From: Cyclina sinensis
Lineage: Eukaryota > Mollusca > Bivalvia > Venerida > Veneridae
NCBI GenBank assembly: GCA_012932295.1
Contig: JAAONU010000006.1
Location: 29,786,882-29,850,881, forward strand
Direction: 5' to 3'
Length of the DNA: 64,000 nt
This document shows positions 14,301-26,300 of the stretch, one piece after another. The notes beneath the pieces are model-generated. The model did no database searches, had not been told where the DNA came from, and worked only from the letters and a program-made list of their open reading frames with translations. A program made the translations under genes and the position numbers. Each line of letters starts with the position of its first letter. The first letter of the stretch is position 1.

Positions 14301-17300
14301 TTATAAGCAAAAACAACCTACAAAAACAGAACAAGGTTTAAAATAGACTATATGTACAGACAGACATGAATACATTAAAAGCCTATATATGCAGTACAAT
14401 GAAATCCTGCAGAGCCAATATCAAATATTTCAACAATTTATCCAGACAGTTTTTAAAATGTGTGTTTAAGCGCTTCCCAACACTTTATCATATTTATTTT
14501 ACATTACTTCTGTTGATTTAATTCTTTTTATTGTTTGCCTTTATTGATAACAGCCATGGGTAAACTTGTTGCCCTATGTCTAGCTTTTTGCTAATGTCAT
14601 TTTTATTCAAAAGAGAGAAACCGTATCCTAGTGTTTTATTCCGATTACTTTTTTCAATTGAAATCAATATTTTTACGCAATAATTGAATAGAAGTGCATG
14701 ACAGCTAGGGATTTTAGATATGCTTACATCAAATCCGCTAAAAGCCTTATAAACTTGTGTTTGTGATATATCGATAAGAGTGAGCGAGTCGAAAATAAAA
14801 TATGTAAATATTATTATCAACTGTGGATTTATAATTTATTTTAATTAAATATGACGGATTTAAGACATGTAAGTATATTTTAAACATCTGTGGTTTATCA
14901 GTTTATGTATATACGCTGATCCTTCTTGTAGAAAAAGAGGGAATTAATCGCATAGGCCACAGTATCCAAGGTTCAAACATCTCAAACAAGGAAACACTGG
15001 CTGTATACACATTTTTGCAATTATCCTTGTATAACTGTTAGGATGGTTGTTAGAGTTCTGATCCACAGCTAAATCTTTATGATTAGTTACGCAAATTAGC
15101 AAGTAGCTGATTCTAATATTTTTATGACTAGTAAATGCACCAACTTCCGTAACAAACGTACAATATTTGACTTACAGCATCTCAAAATATAATAACACAC
15201 CCGCTTTACACAAACAATAGGCAATAAGTTTTTCCTATAAAACAAATGATTGCCTATTCTAGGCTGTATCAAAGAGCGGATCAGTGGTCCAGTGGTAACA
15301 CGCCTGGACTGGTAATCCAGGGGTCGCCGAGTTCGATCCCCACTCCTCCACTAATATTACTTATTGTCTATCAGGATGAGACGTTAAACCGAGGTTCTGT
15401 TTATCAGTGCTATACACTGAGCATTGAGAAGTACCAATAAGATGTTTTCTGTATCTGGCACTGTCCCCCACAACCTAAAATAACTAATCTGTGGAGGGTG
15501 CGTCGGTCAAATGGGAAACTTGTTCCGACGATGACTTAATTCAATATATAGAGAGCTAATTGTATTTGTGCCTATGTCCATTTTAGCTAACAATTTTCAA
15601 TTTCTCAAGACACTGTTTACTTATTGCTGTTGTGAAAAAACTAATCTAATGTTGCTTTGACAAAACTATTTTTCAGGGATTTCCACGAAAACGGGAGACG
15701 GTGGAGGACCTTATGTTGTCCCCTAGAAACCAGGTATGTAGAAATCACATATATTTAGTGCAAAGAAAGAAGTGACACAATGAAAATACAAAAGGTCCCT
15801 TACAGAGAACCAAATTTTTGAAAAGAAAAAGGAAAATAAAAACGCAATTTAAACACATGAAAAAAGGATTATCAATACATATTAACTTCTTACAACTGCA
15901 TCAAAGCTTGCTCGATCTAGATATAAGGTTCAATATCACTTGATATAATATTTGATATTTGAAGAAGAATTATTCAATCTATTATGAATTACCAGTCAAG
16001 CTTTTGTATACAAAGATGAAACGATATAAAAAAATAGTCGCACAGGTGCGTGTGCATCTCACTTTGAAGAACTGTTATTTCGCCTTGATACTAAATAGGA
16101 ATTCCAGATACCAGTAAGAGTTAACTAGACAGTAAACAGTGCGGTTTAAAAAATTAACTGGTTTGTATTCTTACAGTATCAATCAGGGTCTGTTTTATAT
16201 ACCTATGCGGTGCCAATCTAGGTGCTTGCTTGGTACAAATCTCTAACAGAGTAGCATTATTGAGAGAAGATTGAAGCACATGTTAAGGAATGCCACAGCT
16301 TCGAACCCATAAGATTCAGCTGTACTTCCTATAAAATGCATAGGAGGTATTTACCATTCCTGAGAAAATACTTGGTATAAGTTTAATTGCATGTGATTGA
16401 TTTCAGATGTGAATGGTCGATAAATCAGAAAATGTAAACAGCAAGTAAAGTAAAGTTTGACAAAATTTACATTCTGTTCAATCATAAGCATGCTGTCATT
16501 TTTGAAACCTGGTCATTTGGCCATCTGTTCTTATTTTAGTTAAATACAGATAGACTACCGGTACAAAAAAGATATATAAAAAACGATTTTATAACACTGA
16601 GTTCCTTTATTCAAATTTATGCCTTAGATTACATTTATTCAATACATCAATAATGTCAATATAAAACGTGTATCAAAAATCGAAATAAAATCCAATTAGT
16701 TTCATTGCGTGATAAACCATCTGTAATCTTTCAATAAACCTTAATAAAAGGTCTCACATTTATATGTAGAATAAATTGCTCCATTTGTGATGTCCGCTTT
16801 TTTATTTTCATTCAATTACCCTGACCCCATAATGGTTTAAGTGCGCTATTGGTTTTACAATTTAAGTCTAGCGTTTCCAATATGAGATAGTTAAAAGGAT
16901 ATAAACAAACACAGACCAAATATGTCTATACTTAGAGATTCGCCGATTTTCGAGCAATTTTATGAGTTAAAGGGATTTACAAAGAGGGAATGTGTATGTA
17001 TATTTCACTGTTGTTGAAATAATATTAAAAAGATCTTTATTTTAGTGAAAAAAGTGTATTTCAGAAAGTCTTGCGTACTGTGCGGATGTATACATGTACA
17101 TGCATTTTTCTTCCTTGGCACATTTTGTTGCATTTTCCGTTGTCAGACTAGTTATTTGAACTTCCAGACCCTACTCTTAAACATTTTCTAAAATATTTTA
17201 TCATATAGATTCTGGTTCTGGAGAAAACTTTAATTATTCATTAAACTTAAAATAAAGAGTCGATAAAATATTTATATAAACAACCCAGAAGTTCAAGAAT

Positions 17301-20300
17301 CGAGACTCTCTTGTGGTATTAATTACCTTTCTAATCACACCATCCAAAAGGAGATGCTCTGCCATTTGTTAACAACCAAAAGGTCATAAGTGTGCTCTGA
17401 AAAACAAAGATACGTCGCCGCAAACTACCTTATCAGCTTAAGGACCACTTGAAGGCACTTATGATAATTGTAACTAATATACTTAAATTTTCTTAAGGAA
17501 CCTATCAGCAGTTCAGCAGTGACAGCCGTGATCGTATAGTGGTTAGTACTTCGCGTTGTGGCCGCGACAACCCAGGTTCGAATCCTGGTCACGGCAACGT
17601 CTGTGTCTGTCGCTGTCTCGGCACAGCTGAACTTTTTCTATTTTAACACATTAATTTAGGCTATAGGCTATACATGCACGCACTTATGCTATTGATTCCT
17701 TGTTATCTATGTGTGAACTATTCATTTATTCTATAGCTACACGAGGAAGGTTTGTTTGACTTTCATATTAAAAGCTATTTCAGACGTTCGTTTAAAATGT
17801 TTGTTTAGAAAATCCCTGCCGTTTTTGTAATGACACTTGATCCATGGCGGATTAAGCTGATGCCATAAAAACACAAAATGTTGCCAACATAAGAAACCCT
17901 TTCTTTAAAACCGATATTAGTTTATAGTTTTGGATTTTAACAGTTTTCTTTGTGCACGAGCAAAAATGCCATCATTACGGGGTAGGATCGAACTCTTGTC
18001 CCTACGTTTGAACAGTGGCATCTATGAGTTATGAAACCTTCGAAGTGTCCTTAAAGGGAAAGGAAAAATCAGGGCTTGGTTATAAATGTATACTTATCTT
18101 TACTTTATTTTCTTTATAGATCTTATTTTTATTTTTGAGACACCATCTCGGTGACACTTGTTCCATTATCTCGTAAATGGTCAAGCAAATGGGAGCAAAC
18201 CCCAACTTACCTTGTAAAAAAAACTTTAGAATCTGGTGTAATCAAATAAAATCCAAAGCACAAGCCTATTTTGTTACTATGAGATAAATGCACAGTATAT
18301 TTTCAGTAAAAAATCTGACTGGAACAACAACAACAACAACATAACAAAAACAAGGACCTCTGTAGTGACGCTCTTCTTTTGTTACCAACACATGCAACTT
18401 GAGACTATGACAAAATGAATTAAAACATAATTTTGTCGAAATTCAGCTTATTGTTTCGAACTGAACAGAAAGAATTATTTCAAAATCCAGTTTAACATGC
18501 AAAAGCAAATACATGTGTATACTTAAACAACAATTTAAACATATGTACAACGACTGTTCTTCTAAAAAGCATCTAAATATATAAGCAGACATGGAACATT
18601 CGTTATTTTGTAATAAATTTAAATTTGCCTAGCCTTGTTAGCCATTTAACAACCCATGTGACTTTAGCTAATTTTCATTCAGTTGATGTATCAACATGTT
18701 AGTGAAACCTTGGGTAGTTTTGTAGATATGGGGTTGTATTCAACTGTTAACTTTAAAGCGACTGACTCACAGAATTTAGCTTTTTTTGCTTTAGAATTAA
18801 AGAGAAGTTAATATCCTAGTGAAAAACATAACTTATGCTTCTATACGTCATGAAAACTGAAGAAAACGAATTTGATTTTAACAGATTCGAACCCATGCTC
18901 TTCAGGTCAGTAAAATTAGCAGCAGCGTGAGAAAAGTGTGAAAAACTTTATATTATGATGTGGGTTTTTTTCTGTATCAAATACCGAGACAGTAACTTAG
19001 CCTAGATATGTTCTTCACAACTACAACCAGAATTTTACATATATAAACATTTTCCTTTTTTATGCATCGTCGACCCATCTGTGAGTCAGTCGCTTTAAAG
19101 TAGAACAATTTTTATACAAACAAAAACATGTCGTACAATTATTTCCAAATGTTTGTCAGATATAAACTGTGATCGTACTGACATATTTGGCAATCGTTTG
19201 TATGTATAACTAAACCGCTTTTAGTATTAAATCCTTCCAACGACGACAGGTGTATTTTGTATGTAAATGTATTTAAATACCGGTGCACTTAAAGTTTTGA
19301 ATGGAATGTTTAAAATATATCAATTGGGAACAATTACATGTCGCCAAAAATCGGTTTAGACACATTTCTTCATTCAAATTATTTTCATTGATTTTTATTA
19401 ACCTGTAATTACGATTTAAATTAAAACTCAGTTTTGGATTTAATATAACAAAATAAACATATTTAATATTCATAGATTTCCGTCATTTTGATATTAACTT
19501 TACATAACAGTTTCATAGGTTTGAATGCACCGCTTTTTTCTCTAAGTTATACACGCTGTATGTTCAGACCTAAGTCCTATCTACACGGATCTATACTGCT
19601 GACGCATGCGCATAAGAGTACGATCGAAGCAAGAATCAACAGTGTTGTGATAATTCGCAAATGTAAAATATTAATAAAGGTCTTTTTTTCTGTAACAAAA
19701 CCTTTTTGTCCACCAATTAAAATGCAACATTATTAGCCTGGCTACATCAGGGTACTGCATAAACCATTTTCTTATTTCATTTCCAGATTTTCAACCGATG
19801 GAAAATCCCAGACAGACTGCTGGAATCTGCGCCTCCAGGACCTGGTGAAAAGCGGTTGACCTCACCACCAACGTCAGAGGTAGATGGTGAGTGAACATCA
19901 CGTGCATTATTCATTAAACTTTGCTAAACTAATAGGTGTTTTCTGCTTTTAACCTTTCTTAGTTCATGTTGATAATTGTTTGAGATTTTTTTCTGAGTTA
20001 TTTACATAGATAATCCGACTGCGTTCCGTTATGAATGACAACAATTTGTCTGAAAAAAAATATATTTCTGTTAGAGATAGGCTACATATGTAGTTGCATT
20101 GTGATGTTTTTTTTCGTAACCCTTTTGACGGTGCATTCGTTGTAAAACTAAGCATTTGCTAGGGTTGCGTCAAAATTAAGATCAGAGTTATAATATTCGT
20201 GTTCCAGACTTATAGACTAGAAGTTTTATTTTCAGAGCTGATACATGTTGTTGTTGCTTAACTATCTGAATCTGTTTACATGTGTGACAATGTTTTTGAA

Positions 20301-23300
20301 TCGCTTATACTAGTATATGTTTTCAATTGTTTGGAAAATTGTTTTAAAATGTCTGAGCCTGTTTCATCTGATTTCTGTCCATGTCTAGCGTCCGTCCATG
20401 TTCCGTCAGTTCCGCCGACGCCGGCAAAAGTTCCGGACCACACCAAACAAACGGTTGAGCCCAGCAATATCACGAGTGTCCCGTGAGCTATCACGTGAGT
20501 TACAAATCACATGTTCAATGTTTGCCTAACACGCTGTTGGTGTTGGTGACTTTTTTTTCAGAAACACTTATGTATGCCTAACTGTTTTTGTACTTCAAGA
20601 GTTTTATTATAAGCAGTCGTTCTTCAATTTAAGTACATGTATATACAGTAATTCTGAAATTCTTTGACAAAACACTAAAGTTTCTATTTGGGTTTCCGAG
20701 TGTAAATATTACCTGAGAACAAACAATTCTGACAATAAAAACTTATTGTATTTGTGTAAGACAAATACGCTTATATGAGAATCGTGTAGTAAGAGGTGTT
20801 TCTTTTTAAGTATAAGCTATATTATTTTGAAACCATAGTTTGGTATCTGCATACATTTTCAGTGCCTAATATCAAACTAAAGACCACGCCCATCCCCAGA
20901 CTGGAATCCCGAAATGGACTGCAGCGTACTGGTTCAGCCAACAGTAAGGCCCCGAGGTCAGCAGCGGAGCGACCAATGAGGCCTGAGCCCGGAATGATCC
21001 CTCTAAGGTCAAAAACCATGGTGGTTGACACACGAAAGAAGACCCCACAGGTTGACACCGTGAGTGTACTAAATCCCGATAGATCATAATATCACTTTCA
21101 GCAATTTAATGATTCATATCAATGTTGAGGACAAATTATAAATCAGAAAGTCTATTTCAGTGGTTAAAACGAAAAAATTAGTTCGCCAAATTAGGGTCTT
21201 AAGGTCATTTTATCCCTACGAAAAACGGGACTTCATCTGGAAAAGTATTTTCCAAAAATTCTTTTTTTTTTCTTTTTTTTTTGGCAGTGAAAACTATTGT
21301 TTCCTCTTTTCTTTTTTCCTGTCTCTGAAACGACTTAGAAGGGTACTTTGACACAACTATTGTTCTGTCTTCAGAACGGCATACGTCTGGACTCCGCTCT
21401 TCTGCCGGATGCCGTACCTCAGGCGGCAGAATGGATGAAACACGCTGACAAGGCTGATAAACAGGTGATCGAGAGGATTTTGAAAATGGCAAGCAAGAAA
21501 CATCAACTGGAGAATAGTTTGAAGAAAACACTTCTGCCGGATGCCAAAGATACGGTCGAGAAATGGATGAAAGATGCAACCGAAGATGGTAAAATGATAA
21601 TCTATCTCTGTTTGAGATTATTGAATTCCATTGCCAGTACCGTTAGTTCGTAAGATCGACAACCCGTGAAAATAACTGTAGTTTATAGGAAAGAAAATAC
21701 AGTGCGTAATAGAATATATACATATCCGAATTAACATTTAAAGTGTGAAGGGAGAGGGCAAGTATCAAATTATTTCTTAATAGTCTAAAAAATAGAGCTT
21801 TTCATAGTTTTAGGTATCGATGGTTTATTTACGATTTCATAGAGGTAGTTCAACATAAAAATTTAGTAAATAATTGTGATGAGTGTGCACGTGGTGTCAA
21901 ATAATTCTAGTAGTTTTGTTTCCTTTGTACTGACTGCAGTCCTTTTTGTGGGGCGGTGATTTTCATGTTTGAGGTGGGGGGGGGCCTTATAAACCTTTCT
22001 TGTGATAAATTTATTAGGTTTAGCTAAAATTTCTTCATTAGGCTGTGCTGTTGTCTTGCTATAAATACAACGTTACTTTTACTATTCTCTAAATTACTGG
22101 GTTTTAAATCGTTCTGTTAAATTTCCTCAAACTTTACCTTTTTTTGTGAAAATCGACTTTGATTTCAAATACTAAAGGCAAAAATGTAATATTTACTAGT
22201 TAATTATTCTGACTTCTTAATCATAATAAATGTAGTTAGTTAACCATATTTTTTAATTCTTGGTGAAATATTTATCAAGGTGAAAGCAAAGAGAGAGGTA
22301 GGTATCGCATGCTTGCGTGATTTTAGATACTTTTTAGCATTTAATGCATAAGTAATATGTATTTTATAGTAGTAATAACAATTAATATCTAATATCTTTA
22401 TAGTAATGTCCACATTCCGTGAGGCGAAAGGTAAAAGGTTCATAGTGCCAAAAAATAAAAAGCACACATATAATATACATGTATTTAAGTTTTCACCTTT
22501 AAATTAACAGTCTTGAAAATGCATCATGTATAAATACTCTGCTCTCGTGTTATTTCCAAATCTCGATATGTTCCTAAGAGATCTATACAGTAACTAAATC
22601 TATATTAAATTTCTTCCAAGGTTGTATATTGGGTTTCTTCCACCACTTGTTTTCCATTTATCATACTGCGCCTAACGCACTGTTCTGCTCTGGAAGTTTA
22701 TAAGAATATAAAGTTAGACTTTTAGAATTATTAAAGATACTATCCGTTTCAAGTGCCAAGAAAACTCTCCCCTTATCCTTTTGTATTCTAAACTAGATTA
22801 TCTTATCTCCACATGCCAACCCCTCCGATTCCTTTATCCACACATGCCAACCCCTCCATTCCCTTATCTCCACATGCCAACCCCCAACCCCTCCATTCCC
22901 TTATCTCCACAATGCCAACCCCTACATTCCCTTATCTCCACATGCCGACCCCCCAACCCCTCCATTCCCTTATCTCCACATGCCAACCCCTCAATTCCTT
23001 TATCCCCACATGCCAACCCCACCATTCCCTTATCTCCATATGCCAACCCCTCCATCCCTTTATCCCCACATGCCAACCCCGCCATTCCCTTATCTCCACA
23101 TGCCAACCCCCAACCCCTCCATCCCCTTATCTCCACATGCCAACCCCTCCATTCCCTTATCTCCACATGCCAAACCCTCCATTCCCTTATCCCCACCTGC
23201 AAACCCCTCCATTCCCTTATCTCCACATGACCGTGAACCCCTCTAACCCCTCCATACCCTTATCTTCACATGCCAACCCCTCCATTCCCATATCTCCACA

Positions 23301-26300
23301 TGCCAACCCCCCAACCCCTCCATTCCTTTATCCACACATGCCAACCCCTCCAACCCCTCCATCCGCATTTTATTGCGTTTGTAATTATTAGAGGTCCTCC
23401 TCTTCTCGATGTCAATTTTTGTTTTGGTAAGACCATACATTTACCAGTCACGTTATTTTCCTTGTTCTGACTAAAATAATGAAAAAATAATTTTTTGTTA
23501 GTCAAATCAGTTTAAACATGAAAGATTGCGCGTGGCCTCCCTCTGTTAAGTTTGGTTATTTCTTCTTCTTTCTTTCGTTTCTTTGTTCCCTTTTCTGTGT
23601 AGATCTTCAACTATGACACCAATATTTATACCTCTGTCTCAACAGCAAAACGTCAAGTGCATATTGAATCAACTTAAAATGATCCAAGTATACGTTAATT
23701 TATAATTTTAGATCAACTGAAAACGGCATAGCTATATTTTTTTCAACATACGCTGCATTTGACTTTGCGTTTCAAGCATGTTTCACCAGATTGTTAAGTA
23801 ATAAACTAAATGTTTGTTTATACTCGCTTGCTAATTTTAACAGTCTAAAATATCGTTTAGGTGTCAATTTTCAACCCTTAGCGTCTAGGAATAAATCATA
23901 TCTATAAGTTTTATTTAGTGTATACTTTCTGATTTTCACGACGCCAGCATTGTACATGTACATATATGTACATATATTTCTACACGCTAATTTTATTTTC
24001 CACACCTTCATTTTTGTAGATATATCACATCTATATACATGTTTACTGTCAAACTCCTTTGATATAAAATGTATCATATGAAAATGTAAAAATAATTTCC
24101 ATCTGTACTTCCACACACTTCATTACAACAAACAATAAAGTTGGTACCTACATTGAATAGATACCATAAGGGGGCAGGGGACATATTCGAACTTTGGCCC
24201 TGTGAAATTTCTTAATAAAACAGACTTGGTGTTTTGAAGGTATTGAAAATTATTGAGAATGTTTTGTCAGTGTAATTCTTTGTCATTTGTGTGTAGGAAA
24301 TGAGCAGTATTTCTGGATTTGTGCACGAAACCAAACATTTGGTAGCTTTGTATGCATTTTTGACTCTTCAAAAGGAGGTATGGAAACTGAAAATGTAAAC
24401 ATTGACTGCTGCTGCAAAACTGGCGAGGGACTTTGATTCTATTTTGTGAAAAATCTAAACCTATGACCGCTACTTTATTGAGCATTTTTGAAGTTTTCAA
24501 TAACTGTACTGCAGATAAATATTAACATTAAAACAATTGGGGCTATTTTGAATGTTGTACATCTTCACTGAAGTTTGGCGATATTCAGCTTTTTTTCCAC
24601 TGTGATTTTGGGTGGGTGGGGGAAAATATAAATTGCTATCAGATTTTATTATCTGGAACAATGAATGGAAACTGTTATTTTCTTTAATGTATGTTATATA
24701 TGCTTGAATAATGCAAAGTGACAGGTTCGTTGCTTGTGTAGAATGTTTCGAAATAATAAGAATGGTGTTCACGGCCACTCGGACCTTAGAAATTGCTCAC
24801 TTTTATGTCCGCTACCCTCTTATATAGGAGGTACTTTGTGTAATTAATTCTCTTGGGTTGTACAGTTTATGATTATGCAAGGAGTATCTGGTTGCCATGT
24901 AAGTAGAAAAAAAAAAAACATTTTTGTTTCAAGTACTTACTAAAATCTGTAGTTCAGCTGAATACCTGTTGGAATTCAGTATTGATATAAAAAATGTCTT
25001 TTTTTATTTTTGTTCGTAACCAAAGAACCTTTTTTTGGTTATTTGCTACTAACTATACATAAAACTCATTTTGTTTCAAGTACATGTTATGTCAGTATCT
25101 TGGCTTTTAAATAAATATAGATACACTAAGTTGGTAAGCAGTTTGTCTAAAACCTCTGGTTGTTTGCGAAGTACGAGTCATACCATGGGGCTAGCAAGTT
25201 GCGCCCGTTTTTAATGCATTCAAAGAAGAAAGTCTAGTTTTTCATACATACATTTTTTTGCGTTGTTTACCGGGCGAGGAAATTTAAACGTTGACTGTTG
25301 CAATTTGCTTCAGCTGCCATATTTTCAATTCCGTCTCCGGTTTGTCATCTCATATTTGTATAAATGATTAGTGTGTGTCTTGTCATGTGTTTAATTAACA
25401 TTAAATAATGTGCAAATGTTATTTTACAGAACGTATTTCTTGTTTCCGAGTGCTGTTGTTAGTGTACTGATTAAAAAAATGCTACGCTTGCTGTCGCTCG
25501 ACATAAATTATGAAGTAGCTTAAGTTACCAGATTCAGATAAACGAAAATAATTAAACGGATTTTTTTTACCTTTCAGAGAGGCAGGTTGCGTTGAATTTC
25601 TTCAACTCTCTCGCTGGTGGCCAGCTTATGGGTATGACAGTAGACAGTCAGAGAAAACGTCCTGAAAGAGGTCCTTAACACGCTCGAAGAGTAAGTGTTT
25701 CTCTCTATTTATGACTACATTGAGGGATTTAAGGAAATACGAATAATTTCATCATTTTTTTGTGTTCCAAAGACGTCAAAATTGAAAGTCTTGGTTCCGG
25801 TTGAGTGTAGTCACTTATCATGTGTCATGTATTTTTGTTGAAAATTATATCATAGGTAAAGGTGAATTCCAAAAAAAAAAAAAAAAACATTATAATATAA
25901 ACTAGCTCTACGAAGTGTGGAGGCTCCACATAGTAACGCAGGCAATACTAACACATAAGAAACAGGTTTGTGTCTGTGAATTATGCTGAATGCCTGCGAG
26001 ACATTTAGTTCGAGTTATAGTCAAGTTTCATGAACTAGCAGCTCAAGGACTATGTATTTCAAAGCCTTGTTTAAAATGTCTGCTGTATAATATGTATTTG
26101 CAGGAATCATGAATTCGCTCATTTTGACCTTTAAATACTCCTCGACGAAGGTGATTCATTTGAGGTAGTTTGTTAGCCATTGTGAGCTTGCTTTTAGCTT
26201 GTTGGGCTTTCAGTGTTGAGGTTCTGGTATCATAATCTCATTTTATATTTAACAACTGTCACTGTTTTAACATGATGTCATTTCATCTTGTTTTGCTTTT

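Noticed and set aside
15278..15350. Functional tRNA-Thr gene
   Set aside because: Acceptor stem mismatches and continuation into a SINE body argue for a tRNA-derived SINE head.
20822..21579. Open frames on the minus strand opposite exons 5 and 6
   Set aside because: Mirror frames of the real plus-strand exons; no splice sites of their own.
22781..23505. Proline-rich open frames (HANPSIPLSP repeats) and GWRGW-type frames on the other strand
   Set aside because: All are translations of the 30-bp C-rich minisatellite in different frames, without start context or splice sites.
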